Source: GCA-2731375 sp002731375 (lineage in GTDB: Bacteria; Pseudomonadota; Alphaproteobacteria; GCA-2731375). Taken from it: 64,000 nucleotides of DNA. The position numbers and the translations under genes are program-made. The notes below the pieces were generated by a model that made no database searches, was not told the DNA's origin, and worked only from the letters and a program-made list of their open reading frames with translations. The stretch is taken from the NCBI GenBank assembly GCA_030752605.1, contig JASMDX010000056.1, positions 3,891 to 67,890 on the forward strand, given 5' to 3'. Positions 16,864-25,429 of this stretch are shown one piece after another (position 1 is the first letter of the stretch; each line of letters starts with the position of its first letter).

Positions 16864-17787
16864 ATGAGAACAGGCGCACGGACATTTGGCCGTGTCGAGG
16901 CGCCGGGCCAGGGCATCGCCTGCATGATGGCGGGCTGTCTGTTGTTGACCCTCAATGATGCCGTGGTGAAATGGATCTCGGGCGAGTTCCAGTTGGGGCA
17001 GGTTCTTGCAAGCCGTGGTCTGGCCGCCTTGATCGTCATCACCGCGGTGGTCGTCTGGCGCGAGGAATTCCATATATTTCGGATCAAATATCCCGGGGTG
17101 CAATTGCTCCGCGCGATTTTAATGATAGTCTCCACTTTTCTGTTTGTCTCCGGTCTACGGGAAATGCCGTTGGCGGAAAATATTGCTATCGCCTTTGTCG
17201 GGCCCATTTTTGTTACCGCCCTGGCACCGGTTTTTCTGGCCGAAAAAGTCGGTTGGCGTCGCTGGAGCGCCGTGCTGATGGGCTTTGCAGGCGTTCTAGT
17301 GATGTTGCGTCCTCAAGGCGCCCTAGGCATGGGTGGGGGTGGTGACGGTTTGAACTGGGTGGCGCTGTTTCCAGCCGGCGCGGCGCTGTGCGGCGCCTTT
17401 CGCGATATTCTGACGCGCCGCATCTCTCATGGCGAGGCCACCGGTACCACCCTGTTTTATTCCACCCTGGGCGTCACTCTTGCTGGTGCGGCGGTGACGC
17501 CATTTGGCTGGCAAACGCCGGGTGCAAGTGATTTGGTTTTGCTTGCCCTGGCCGGTCTGTTGTTGTGCAGCGCGCATTTTCTGCATATCGAGACCTTCCG
17601 CTTTGCCGAGGCCGCCTTCGTGGCGCCTTTCAAGTACTCCTCGCTATTGTGGGCCACGGCCTTTGGTTTTCTGTTCTGGGGCGATGTGCCGGATGGCTGG
17701 ACGGTGCTGGGCGCGGCCTTGTTGATCGGCAGTGGCATCTACATATTTCACAGAGAGGGCAGACAACCTGTTAGGATGCCGCGATGA
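16864..17787 (+). CDS. EamA/DMT family transporter
   Basis: 307 residues with ten hydrophobic helices in two EamA repeats: the first contains LTLNDAVVKWISGEF and SGLREMPLAENIAIAFVGPI, the second LLCSAHFLHIETFRFAEAAF and KYSSLLWATAFGFLFWGDVP. Members export metabolites or move nucleotide-linked compounds; the substrate is not predictable. It lies 21 bases after the epimerase and overlaps galE by four bases (ATGA), so it is part of the sugar operon. Confidence 0.88.
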   Translation: MRTGARTFGRVEAPGQGIACMMAGCLLLTLNDAVVKWISGEFQLGQVLASRGLAALIVITAVVVWREEFHIFRIKYPGVQLLRAILMIVSTFLFVSGLREMPLAENIAIAFVGPIFVTALAPVFLAEKVGWRRWSAVLMGFAGVLVMLRPQGALGMGGGGDGLNWVALFPAGAALCGAFRDILTRRISHGEATGTTLFYSTLGVTLAGAAVTPFGWQTPGASDLVLLALAGLLLCSAHFLHIETFRFAEAAFVAPFKYSSLLWATAFGFLFWGDVPDGWTVLGAALLIGSGIYIFHREGRQPVRMPR

Positions 17788-18803
17788 CCAGCACAATGCA
17801 CCATCCTGTTCTGATCACCGGCGGTGCCGGCTATATCGGCAGTCATGCCATGTTGGCATTGCTGGATACTGGCCGTGAGGCGGTAGTGGTAGATGATCTG
17901 TCCACTGGTCGGCGCGCGGCGGTGCCCACCGGAGTACCGTTCTATGAAGGCAAGATCGCGGACAACGCCCTGATCGGGCAGATCATCAAAGAAAATGGCT
18001 GCCGATCGGTGCTGCATTTCGCCGGATCCATTGTGGTGCCCGACTCGGTGGAGAAGCCACTGGATTATTATCAGAACAATGTCGCCGGCAGCGCTGCGCT
18101 GCTGCGGGCCTGTCTGGACAACGGTATTGAGCGCTTCGTCTTTTCCTCCACGGCGGCGGTCTATGATGGTGCTGGTGGCGAGCCCCTGTCCGAAGACGGC
18201 GTTCAAGCGCCCGCCAACCCCTATGGCCGCAGCAAGCTGATGACCGAGTGGATGTTGCGCGATATCGCCGCCGCCACGGACCTGCGGGTTGCCGTGCTGC
18301 GCTATTTCAATGTTGCCGGCGCTGATGGGGCCGGACGTTCTGGACAATATGCTAAGGTTGCGACCCATCTGATCAAGCGGGCCTGTCAGACCGTGCTGGG
18401 CCAGCATTCACACATGGATGTTTTCGGTGATGATTATCCTACGCCCGACGGCACCTGCGTACGCGACTATATCCATATTTCGGATCTGGCCCAGGCGCAT
18501 CTTGCGGTGCTCGACCACATCGGCGAAAGTGCCGAATACGTCACCATGAATTGTGGTTATGGCCATGGTTTTTCCGTGACCCAGGTTCTTGACGTGGTGG
18601 ACCGGGTGGCGGGTGAGATGCTGGGCGCCGGACCCATGCCGCGCTGCCATGGACCGCGACGGGCGGGTGATGCGGCTAGTTTGGTCGCCGATACTAGCTG
18701 TATTCGCCAAACCCTCGGCTGGCAACCGAAATATGATGACTTGACGGTTATGGCGGCGACCGCCCTGGCCTGGGAGAAGCAATTGATGGATGGCTTGGAT
18801 TGA
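17784..18803 (+). CDS. galE: UDP-glucose 4-epimerase
   Basis: A 339-residue NAD-dependent epimerase interconverting UDP-glucose and UDP-galactose. NAD motif ITGGAGYIGSHAMLALLDTG, VVVDDLSTG, catalytic FSSTAAVYD and YGRSKLMTE (Tyr-x3-Lys), then LRYFNVAGADGAGRSGQ and CVRDYIHISDLAQAHL are all classical GalE. The start overlaps the upstream permease stop and the end overlaps the gmhA start, giving a tightly coupled operon. Confidence 0.94.
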   Translation: MTSTMHHPVLITGGAGYIGSHAMLALLDTGREAVVVDDLSTGRRAAVPTGVPFYEGKIADNALIGQIIKENGCRSVLHFAGSIVVPDSVEKPLDYYQNNVAGSAALLRACLDNGIERFVFSSTAAVYDGAGGEPLSEDGVQAPANPYGRSKLMTEWMLRDIAAATDLRVAVLRYFNVAGADGAGRSGQYAKVATHLIKRACQTVLGQHSHMDVFGDDYPTPDGTCVRDYIHISDLAQAHLAVLDHIGESAEYVTMNCGYGHGFSVTQVLDVVDRVAGEMLGAGPMPRCHGPRRAGDAASLVADTSCIRQTLGWQPKYDDLTVMAATALAWEKQLMDGLD

Positions 18804-19420
18804 TGAGCAAGGATGATTTGCCCGCGGTCGTCATGGCGGCCATTGGCGAGTCCATCGCGGTCAAGGAACGCCTGTTGGTCGACGGTGTTGCCGCGCGCCT
18901 GTCAACCATGGCCGAGACCGCGGCGGCGGCCATCGCGGGCGGCGGCAAGATATTGTTGTGCGGCAACGGTGGCTCGGCGGCGGATGCCCAGCATCTGGCC
19001 GGCGAATTCCTGGTCCGCCTACGCCCTTCGTTGAACCGGGAAGCCTTGCCGGCCCTGTCGCTGATCACCGATAGCTCCACCTTGACCGCCTGCGCCAACG
19101 ATTACGGCTATGATCAAATTTTTGCTCGCCCGTTGCGGGCATTGGGCCGGCGTGGCGACGTCTTGCTGGCCATTACGACGTCGGGCAATTCCATCAATAT
19201 CCTGGCAGCGCTGGATGTCGCCAAGAACCAGGGCCTGGCTTGTCTGGGCTTTCTGGGCGGCAGCGGCGGCAAGGCCCTGACGCTTTGTGATCAGGCGATC
19301 GCGGTGCCATCCGATGACATCAACCGGATCCAGGAAAGTCACATCATGCTCGGCCATGTTCTGGTCCAGGCAATCGAGGAACTGCTGCTGGCCCAGGGCC
19401 ATATAAGCCTAGAATCATAA
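18803..19420 (+). CDS. gmhA: Sedoheptulose-7-phosphate isomerase
   Basis: A 205-residue SIS-domain isomerase for the first step of ADP-heptose synthesis (LPS inner core). Signatures: GGKILLCGNGGSAADAQHLA, ALSLITDSSTLTACANDYG, ITTSGNSINILAALD, and a C-terminal DINRIQESHIMLGHVLVQAI with the catalytic Glu/His pair. The ATG at 18803 shares a base with the galE stop (TGATG). The rest of the heptose pathway is not in this window. Confidence 0.94.
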   Translation: MSKDDLPAVVMAAIGESIAVKERLLVDGVAARLSTMAETAAAAIAGGGKILLCGNGGSAADAQHLAGEFLVRLRPSLNREALPALSLITDSSTLTACANDYGYDQIFARPLRALGRRGDVLLAITTSGNSINILAALDVAKNQGLACLGFLGGSGGKALTLCDQAIAVPSDDINRIQESHIMLGHVLVQAIEELLLAQGHISLES

Positions 19421-19446
19421 TAAATTTTACCGCTGGAGAAAGCATC

Positions 19447-20241
19447 ATGAGCAATACCGTCCTTTATGAGACCGATGGCGCCATCGCCACCGTCACCCTG
19501 AACCGTCCCGGCCGCCTGAATGCCATGAACAAGGAACTGATCGTGGCGATGGTCGAAACCATGGAGCGCGCGTCCTCGGATCTGGCGATTCGCGTTCTGA
19601 TCCTGACGGGTGCCGGCCGTGGCTTTTGCGCCGGTGGCGACTTGGCCGGCTTCGCAGATGGCGAATTCAAGGAGGAGCAGGCCATCGAAACCAAGATCGC
19701 CGATCTGCGCCAGTCTATGCGGACCTCGCAACGGCTGCGGGAAAGCTCGTTCGTCTCCATCGCCGCTATCAACGGCGCCTGTGCCGGGGCTGGCCTGTCC
19801 TGGGCCCTGGCCTGCGATCTGCGCTATGCGGCGCAATCGGCCAAATTCTCCACCGCGTTTCTGAATGCGGGCCTGTCGGGGGATTTTGGCGGTACCTTCA
19901 GTTTGACCCAGATTGTCGGTACCGCAAAGGCGCGGGAGTTGTATTTGCTTTCGGACCGCTTCAGCGCCGCCGATGCGGAACGCCTGGGCATCGTTTCGGA
20001 AGCCGTGCCGGACGAGGATTTGCTGGCTCATGTGCGTGGCAAGGCCCTACAGATGGCCGATGCCGCGCCCGTTGCCCTGCGCTGCATCAAACAGAATCTG
20101 AATGACGCCACCAAATTGAGCATGTCTGAGGCCATGGATAATGAGGCCGACCGGCACAGCCGCTGCGGCACCACCGAGGATAACACTGAAGCTGCCAAGG
20201 CCTTTCTGGAGAAACGCAAACCGTCCTTCAAAGGCCGGTAG
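19447..20241 (+). CDS. Enoyl-CoA hydratase/isomerase family protein
   Basis: 264 residues of the crotonase fold. The oxyanion hole is formed by GRGFCAGGDLAGF and NGACAGAGLSWALACDLR. The segment FLNAGLSGDFGGTFSLTQIV carries an acidic residue where 1,2-hydratases often have a catalytic Glu, so hydratase versus isomerase cannot be decided. The C-terminal helix domain and KAFLEKRKPSFKGR ending are normal. It is preceded by GGAGAAAG. It is not obviously linked to the sugar operon before it. Confidence 0.85.
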   Translation: MSNTVLYETDGAIATVTLNRPGRLNAMNKELIVAMVETMERASSDLAIRVLILTGAGRGFCAGGDLAGFADGEFKEEQAIETKIADLRQSMRTSQRLRESSFVSIAAINGACAGAGLSWALACDLRYAAQSAKFSTAFLNAGLSGDFGGTFSLTQIVGTAKARELYLLSDRFSAADAERLGIVSEAVPDEDLLAHVRGKALQMADAAPVALRCIKQNLNDATKLSMSEAMDNEADRHSRCGTTEDNTEAAKAFLEKRKPSFKGR

Positions 20242-20329
20242 ATTGGACTAGCCGGTTGCCATGGCGGCGGGTAACGCCTATTTAGGCGGCCCGAATATTG
20301 ACCGGTAATACCGACTGGGACGAGTCGCC

Positions 20330-20830
20330 ATGACAGAGACGAAATCAAACCCCGCGGCCATGCGGTTCGCGGCCCGGCGAAGCATTGAACAGGTCGAGGA
20401 AGGCTTCGACCTGGCGCCGAAATTCGATGCCGACGGGCTTTTGCCCGTGGTCACCTCGGACGCGGCCAGCGGTGAGATGTTGATGCATGGCTATATGAAT
20501 GGCGAGGCCCTGCGTCTGACCATCGAAACCGGAGAGGCGCATTACTACAGCCGCAGCCGACAGGTGATCTGGCACAAGGGCGCGACCTCGGGCCTGGTGC
20601 AAAAGGTCGTGGAAATGCGCATCGATGACGATCAGGATTCGGTCTGGCTTCGTGTTGACGTGGCTGGTGGCGCCTCATGCCACGTTGGTTACCGCTCCTG
20701 CTTTTACCGCTCGGTTCCCCTCGGCCCCTCGCAGAGCGGCGCCGTGCCGCGCCTACAGTTCGAGGAAACCGAGAAGGTTTTCGACCCCAAGGCGGTCTAT
20801 GGCGACGCCCCCAACCCAACGAAGCTGTAA
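20330..20830 (+). CDS. hisI: Phosphoribosyl-AMP cyclohydrolase
   Basis: A 166-residue HisI, third step of histidine synthesis. HYYSRSRQVIWHKGATSGLV is the substrate-binding core, and MRIDDDQDSVWLRV supplies the Mg aspartates. GGASCHVGYRSCFYR supplies two Zn cysteines. In many HisI proteins a Cys stands between the first two aspartates (DCD) as third Zn ligand; here it is Asp (DDD). No other his gene is adjacent. The 275 bases after it hold short open frames on both strands that I do not consider genes. Confidence 0.92.
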   Translation: MTETKSNPAAMRFAARRSIEQVEEGFDLAPKFDADGLLPVVTSDAASGEMLMHGYMNGEALRLTIETGEAHYYSRSRQVIWHKGATSGLVQKVVEMRIDDDQDSVWLRVDVAGGASCHVGYRSCFYRSVPLGPSQSGAVPRLQFEETEKVFDPKAVYGDAPNPTKL

Positions 20831-21105
20831 CCACACCGAAGCCCGCATTTGGGGTTGCCAAGCCTCCAGCGCGTCGCGTTTCATCTGCCGCCGTTCGGCC
20901 CTCGGTCTGCGCCAGTCATGACCAAAGGCAACGGATTCCCGGCTGCCATAGGCGGGATTGGCCAGCATGAACCATTTTTAGCCCTACATATCGGTATGTT
21001 TTACGCACTGGGCCTGGCGCACCGCCATGTTGCCATTCCCGGCGATCACCTTATGGTGTTGGCTCCCGCGCATCTCTAACCCAGGATACAAAAAGGAACG
21101 ATCGT

Positions 21106-22332
21106 ATGAGTGAGGACGCCATGATCTTATCGGGCATCAAGGTGTTGGATGCCGCCAGCTTCATCGCCGGGCCAGTGGCGACCACGATCATGGCCGATTT
21201 TGGCGCCGACGTGATCAAGGTGGAGCCGCCCTTGGGCGATGGCTACCGGCCACTGCATACGGTGGCGGGCATGCCACAGGCGGAGGAACCCTATCACTGG
21301 CTGGTGGACAACCGCACCAAACGCGGCCTAGCGCTGGATCTGAGCGTGGATGCCGGGCGCGAGGTGATATATAGGCTGGTGGCGGAGGCGGATGTATTCG
21401 TGACCAATTTCATGCCCGGTGTGCGAGAAAAGCTCGGCTTGCTCTACGAGGATCTGGCGCCTCTGAACGAGCGTTTGATCTACGGCTCCATGTCCGCCTA
21501 TGGCGAGACCGGGCCTGAAGCAGGCCAGACCGGCTTTGATACCACCGCTTATTGGGCCCGCAGCGGCCTGATGGACCTGGTGCGCCCGGATCCGGACGGT
21601 GATCCGGCCCGCTCCATGGCCGGCATGGGGGATCATCCGACCGGCGTCGCCCTGTTTTCGGCTATCATGATGGCATTGTACCGGCGCGAGCGTACAGGCC
21701 GGGGTGGCCTGGCGCATACCTCGTTGTTGGCGAACGGCTATTGGTCCAACGCCTTCATGGCCCAGGCTGCCCTGTGCGGTGCGGCGGTGCCCAACCGTCC
21801 CGTGCGCAAGGCTTCGGCGAATGCGCTTTCAAACCATTACCGGACTAAGGACGGCCGCTGGTTCATTCTGACCGCTGCCAACGAAGTTAAGGAGTGGACC
21901 CGTTTCCCAACCGCCATCGGGCGACCGGAACTGGCCGAGGATCCGCGCTTTTTGACGCAAGCCGACCGACAGAAAAATGTCGGCGCCCTGATCGCCTTAC
22001 TGGACGAAGTCTTTGCCCAACAGGACATGGATTATTGGCACGAGACCTTCGCGGCCTGTCGGATCACAGTGGGCGTGGTCGCCAAGACGGAAGATATTCT
22101 GCACAGCGAACAGGCCCTTGCCGCCGGTATTACGGTACCGGGCAGCGGTGCTGGTTTTGGCGCCGAGCTGACCATCGATAGTCCCCTCTGGGTCGAGGGG
22201 GCTGCCAAGCGGGCCCCCCGCCCGGCCCCGGAATTGGGACAGCATAATTTGGAAATTCTGGCCGAGGCCGGATATGACGAAGCCGGAATCGCCGAGTTGA
22301 AGGTTCGTGGTGCTTTCGGCGCTGAAAGCTAG
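21106..22332 (+). CDS. Family III (CaiB/BaiF) CoA transferase
   Basis: A 408-residue formyl-CoA-transferase-like enzyme that moves CoA between carboxylic acids. Signatures: VLDAASFIAGPVATTIMADF with DVIKVEPP, KRGLALDLS, and GMGDHPTGVALFSAIMMA, in which the Asp is the catalytic nucleophile of this family. The ATG follows AAAAAGGA. It is first of a three-gene unit: 14 bases to the GrdB/PrdB-type gene, which in turn overlaps the 2-hydroxyacid dehydrogenase. A role in activating the substrate or product of that reductase is an inference from this arrangement. Confidence 0.88.
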   Translation: MSEDAMILSGIKVLDAASFIAGPVATTIMADFGADVIKVEPPLGDGYRPLHTVAGMPQAEEPYHWLVDNRTKRGLALDLSVDAGREVIYRLVAEADVFVTNFMPGVREKLGLLYEDLAPLNERLIYGSMSAYGETGPEAGQTGFDTTAYWARSGLMDLVRPDPDGDPARSMAGMGDHPTGVALFSAIMMALYRRERTGRGGLAHTSLLANGYWSNAFMAQAALCGAAVPNRPVRKASANALSNHYRTKDGRWFILTAANEVKEWTRFPTAIGRPELAEDPRFLTQADRQKNVGALIALLDEVFAQQDMDYWHETFAACRITVGVVAKTEDILHSEQALAAGITVPGSGAGFGAELTIDSPLWVEGAAKRAPRPAPELGQHNLEILAEAGYDEAGIAELKVRGAFGAES

Positions 22333-22346
22333 ACGAGGAGAATAAA

Positions 22347-23615
22347 GTGGTACGATTAGCAGATCTGGACGAGCCGGAACGCTCGCACTTGGCCAATATA
22401 CCTTGCGCCAGTTTCGATGCCGAGCCCTGGGTTACGGGCCCGCCCCTGACGGAACGGCGGATCGCGATGATCTCCACCGCCGCGCTGCAGCATCGGGACG
22501 ACACACCGTTCCTGATCGGTACCGGTGATTACCGCTACATTGCCGACGATACGCCAGCCAGTGACCTGGTCATGGCGCATATCTCGACCAATTTCGACCG
22601 CTCCGGCTTCGAGCAGGACCTGAACGTGGTGCTGCCCCTGGACCGCATGCATGAATTGGCCGAGGCTGGCGAAATCGGCTCCGTCGCGCGGTTCCATTAC
22701 GCCTTCATGGGCTCCACCGACCCGGTGCAGATGGAAGCTGCAGCCCGCGCCATGGCTGGCCATCTTAAGGCGGATGGGGTCGATAGCTGTATCTTGCTGC
22801 CTGTTTGACCCTTGTGTACGCGCGCCGTGGGCGGGCTGGCACATTATCTGGAAGACGAAGGCCTGGCGACGACGCAGATCAGCCTGATCCGGCCGCAGAC
22901 GGAGAACACGCGGCCGCCGCGCGCTCTGTGGGTGCCGTTTGAATTGGGCCGCCCATTAGGCGCGCCCAATGACGCGGCTTTTCAAGCCAAGGTGCTGCGG
23001 ACCGCCTTGGCCCTGCTGGAACGGACGGACGGTCCGGTCATCCTGGACGACTTTCCCGAAGATGCGCCGGTTTCTGGGGCGGCGGAAAATGATGAGGGCT
23101 GGTTCTGTCCCATTAATCTGCCGCCACCGCCCGCTGATCTGGAAGCGGGTGGCGGTTACAAGGTGGCCATACAGGCGGAAATCGGCGGTCTGACCACGTG
23201 GTATGATATTGCCCTGCGCGAGCGTGGGCGGACGACCATGGGTCTCAGCGGCATGAAGATCGACGAGATCACGGATTTTGTCTGCGCCTTTCTGGATAGC
23301 CAGATACCGGAAAACCCAAACGAAGGCCAAAGCCTGGGGCAAAGCCTGAAATTCGCCGTCGAGGATCTGAAGGCTTTTTACCGCGAGGCCGCTGGTGCGC
23401 AACCGGGGCAAAATACTGGCAAGGAAATGAATGACTGGTTCTATGGCAGCACGGCGGCGGGTAAGGCGATGTATGCGCTGTGGCCCATCGCCGATAACCT
23501 GGCGAAACAGTCGGGCGATGAATTCATGAAAATATTCGCCAATCTGCTGTTGATCCCCGCGTCGCAGAAATTCCGGGCAAAGGCGGCAAATACGAAGGGG
23601 GAGGCCGGAACATGA
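22347..23615 (+). CDS. GrdB/PrdB-type reductase, probable selenoprotein with in-frame UGA
   Basis: One frame of 423 codons, interrupted only by TGA at 22806-22808 (codon 154). Before it: residues 48-63 with QHRDDTPFLIGTGDYR and 92-105 with LNVVLPLDRMHELA, both typical of the glycine/sarcosine/betaine and D-proline reductase selenoprotein B family. Around it: DSCILLPV-U-PLCTRAVGGL, giving a U-x-x-C redox motif at residues 154-157. After it: HYLEDEGLATTQISLIRPQT and VILDDFPEDAP. Total length fits the family (about 430). The GTG start has GAGGAG six bases upstream. Known family members reductively cleave C-N bonds with a selenol. In this non-clostridial setting the substrate is unknown, and no GrdA, GrdE or PrdA partner is present. 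If UGA were a plain stop the product would lose its active site and C-terminal two thirds. Confidence 0.85.
22813..22843 (+). promoter_or_regulatory. SECIS-like hairpin immediately after the UGA
   Basis: Starting five bases after the UGA: TGTGT (22813-22817) pairs with GCACA (22839-22843, one wobble), then an AC/TG internal loop, GC with GC, a G/G mismatch, and CGCC (22823-22826) with GGCG (22830-22833). The three-base loop GTG begins with G. The loop starts 19 bases after the UGA. This agrees with the bacterial SECIS model as I recall it (short stem, G at the start of the loop, loop some 16-37 bases downstream). The region is GC-rich coding DNA, so the fold alone is not proof. Confidence 0.6.
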
Positions 23616-24562
23616 CGGCCAAGCTGGCAATCCTGGATGACTATCAGCGGGTAGCGCTGGAGCTGGCGGATTGGTCTGGCCTGCCAGGAGATGTGGAAAT
23701 CACTGTTTTCGATGACAATCTGGCTGACCTGGGCGCAGTGGCCGAACGCTTGGCGCCATTTGAAATCCTGGCCGCCATGCGGGAGAGGACGCCCTTTCCC
23801 CGCGTCTTGTTCGAAAAACTGCCGAACCTGAAACTGCTGGTCACCACGGGCATGCGCAACGGTGCCATCGATATGGCGGCGGCGGCGGAGCACGGCGTCA
23901 TCGTCTGCGGTACCTTGGGCAGCACCGAATCCACGGTGGAAATGATCTGGACCTTGATCCAGGCCGTGGTCCGCCGCCTGCCGCAAGAGGACAGGGCGAC
24001 CCGCGAAGGTAAATGGCAGACCAGCGTGGGCTGGACCTTGGCCGGGCGCACCCTGGGCCTGGTTGGTTTGGGCCGGCTTGGCGTGCGGACCGCCGCCATC
24101 GCGAACTTTTTCAATAAGCGGGTTATTGCCTGGAGCGAAAACCTGACGCTCGAGCGGGCCGCTGAATGTGGCGCCGAACTTGTTTCGAAGTCGGATTTGT
24201 TCAAGCAATCCGATATTGTCTCGATCCACCTAATACTGTCGAAACGCAGCCGCGGCCTGATCGGCGCCGATGACCTTGCCTCGATGAAATCGGAACCTTA
24301 ACTGGTCAACACCGCGCGCGGCCCCATCGTTGACGAGGCCGCGCTGCTGGAGGTCTTGCGTCAAGGCCGTATCGCCGGCGCGGCCCTGGATGTCTATGAT
24401 CAGGAGCCTCTGCCCAAGGATCATCCGTTGCTGGTTTTGGATAACACCATTATCTCGCCGCATATGGCGTATGTAACCGAGGAAAACCTGACGCAATTTC
24501 ATCGCGAAACCGTGGAAGATATCGTCGCCTGGCTAAGTGGCCAGCCGATCAGAGTGCTTTAA
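23612..24562 (+). pseudogene. D-2-hydroxyacid dehydrogenase gene with in-frame TAA
   Basis: 317 codons in one frame, broken by TAA at 24299-24301 (codon 230). The front part has the substrate domain and the NAD motif LGLVGLGRLGVRTAAIANFF. Directly after the stop come LVNTARGPIVDEAALLEVLR with the catalytic Arg, then GAALDVYDQEPLP and IISPHMAYVTEENL with the catalytic His. Homologues usually have a Tyr, Leu or Ala in place of the stop. As it stands the product would lack Arg and His and be inactive. The ATG overlaps the preceding stop (ATGA). Either a recent nonsense mutation, an error, or readthrough; everything else is conserved. Confidence 0.85.
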
Positions 24563-24947
24563 ACAACGGCACTACCGGTTGTTTGGCCTAATATTTTTCT
24601 TTGCTATTGTTAATCGATGGCACGCCAAGCGAGATGAATCGTAGAAAATCACGATAAATACCAAATTATAAATATTTTATTAAATGCAGTTTTGTGCATT
24701 TTTAAATAATAATATCTACAATTTATCATTATAGACCCAGTATTTACATAATAATGTAAAACTACATTAACACAAATAGGCAAAAATTCTGGATGTATTG
24801 CCTACCTACTTAACCGTCTCTCCCAGGGCGCAGGTGTTTAGTTTATGAATGCGCCTAGTTTATCGGCCAAATTAGGTGACGGCAGTATTCCGGACGTACT
24901 TGATGACGGTCAATTAATTTACTGATCAGGAAGCTTAGCATTGCGCG
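24563..24947. other. AT-rich intergenic region, no convincing gene
   Basis: 385 bases between the dehydrogenase and hemerythrin genes. A weak hairpin (ACAAC-GG / CC-GTTGT) at about 24565-24584 may end the preceding operon. From about 24590 to 24800 the sequence is much richer in A and T than its surroundings. At 24845-24925 a 26-codon frame (MNAPSLSAKLGDGSIPDVLD...) has no clear ribosome site; it might be a leader peptide. The hemerythrin promoter must lie here. Confidence 0.6.
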
Positions 24948-25364
24948 ATGACCTTGGTTGCCTGGCAGGCAGAGTTCGAAACCGGTATTTCTTCGGTGGA
25001 TTTTGAACATAAGGAGATGGTGGAGCTGTTCAACCAGCTTTCCATCGAGCTTGACCACGATCCCAATGACGATGCGATCGGAGATTTTCTGGGCGAGGTT
25101 TTAGCCAATACCTCGGCCCATTTCGTACTCGAGAAAAAAATCATGCGCGATACCGGTTATGACGAATACAAGCTCTACAAAGCGTATCACGAACAGTTGC
25201 TGGATGCCATCCGGGACATCATGGATGATCACCATATGGGTGAATTCGGCGACGTTCCCGACTTATTGGCCGGACGTCTGAAAAACTGGTTCTAGGAGCA
25301 TTTCCACGCCTTTGACGCTCGCCTGGGCCATTTGACGGAAGGCGCGGCAGTCGCGCATTCATAG
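24948..25364 (+). pseudogene. Bacteriohemerythrin gene interrupted by TAG
   Basis: 139 codons in one frame with TAG at 25293-25295 (codon 116). Before it, a hemerythrin four-helix bundle is clear: ligands H21 (VDFEHKEM), H58 and E62 (AHFVLEKK) and H81 (YHEQLLDA). The usual His four residues before H81 is Tyr77. After the stop, EHFHAFDARLGHL supplies exactly the last His and Asp ligands of the W-[LF]-x-x-H-x4-D motif. Translation ending at TAG would lose both and could not build the di-iron site. Full length (138 residues) is normal for O2-binding bacteriohemerythrins. The start has only a distant AGGAAG. Confidence 0.8.
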
Positions 25365-25429
25365 TCCATAAGGTATCTTCGCCTGATGTGCCACTGGGCA
25401 GGATCGCCTACGCCTGTTATGAAGCGGGC

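Noticed and set aside
20831..21105. Short open frames on both strands between hisI and the CoA transferase gene
   Set aside because: None shows a family pattern, a ribosome site or a natural composition. I see no supportable gene in this gap.
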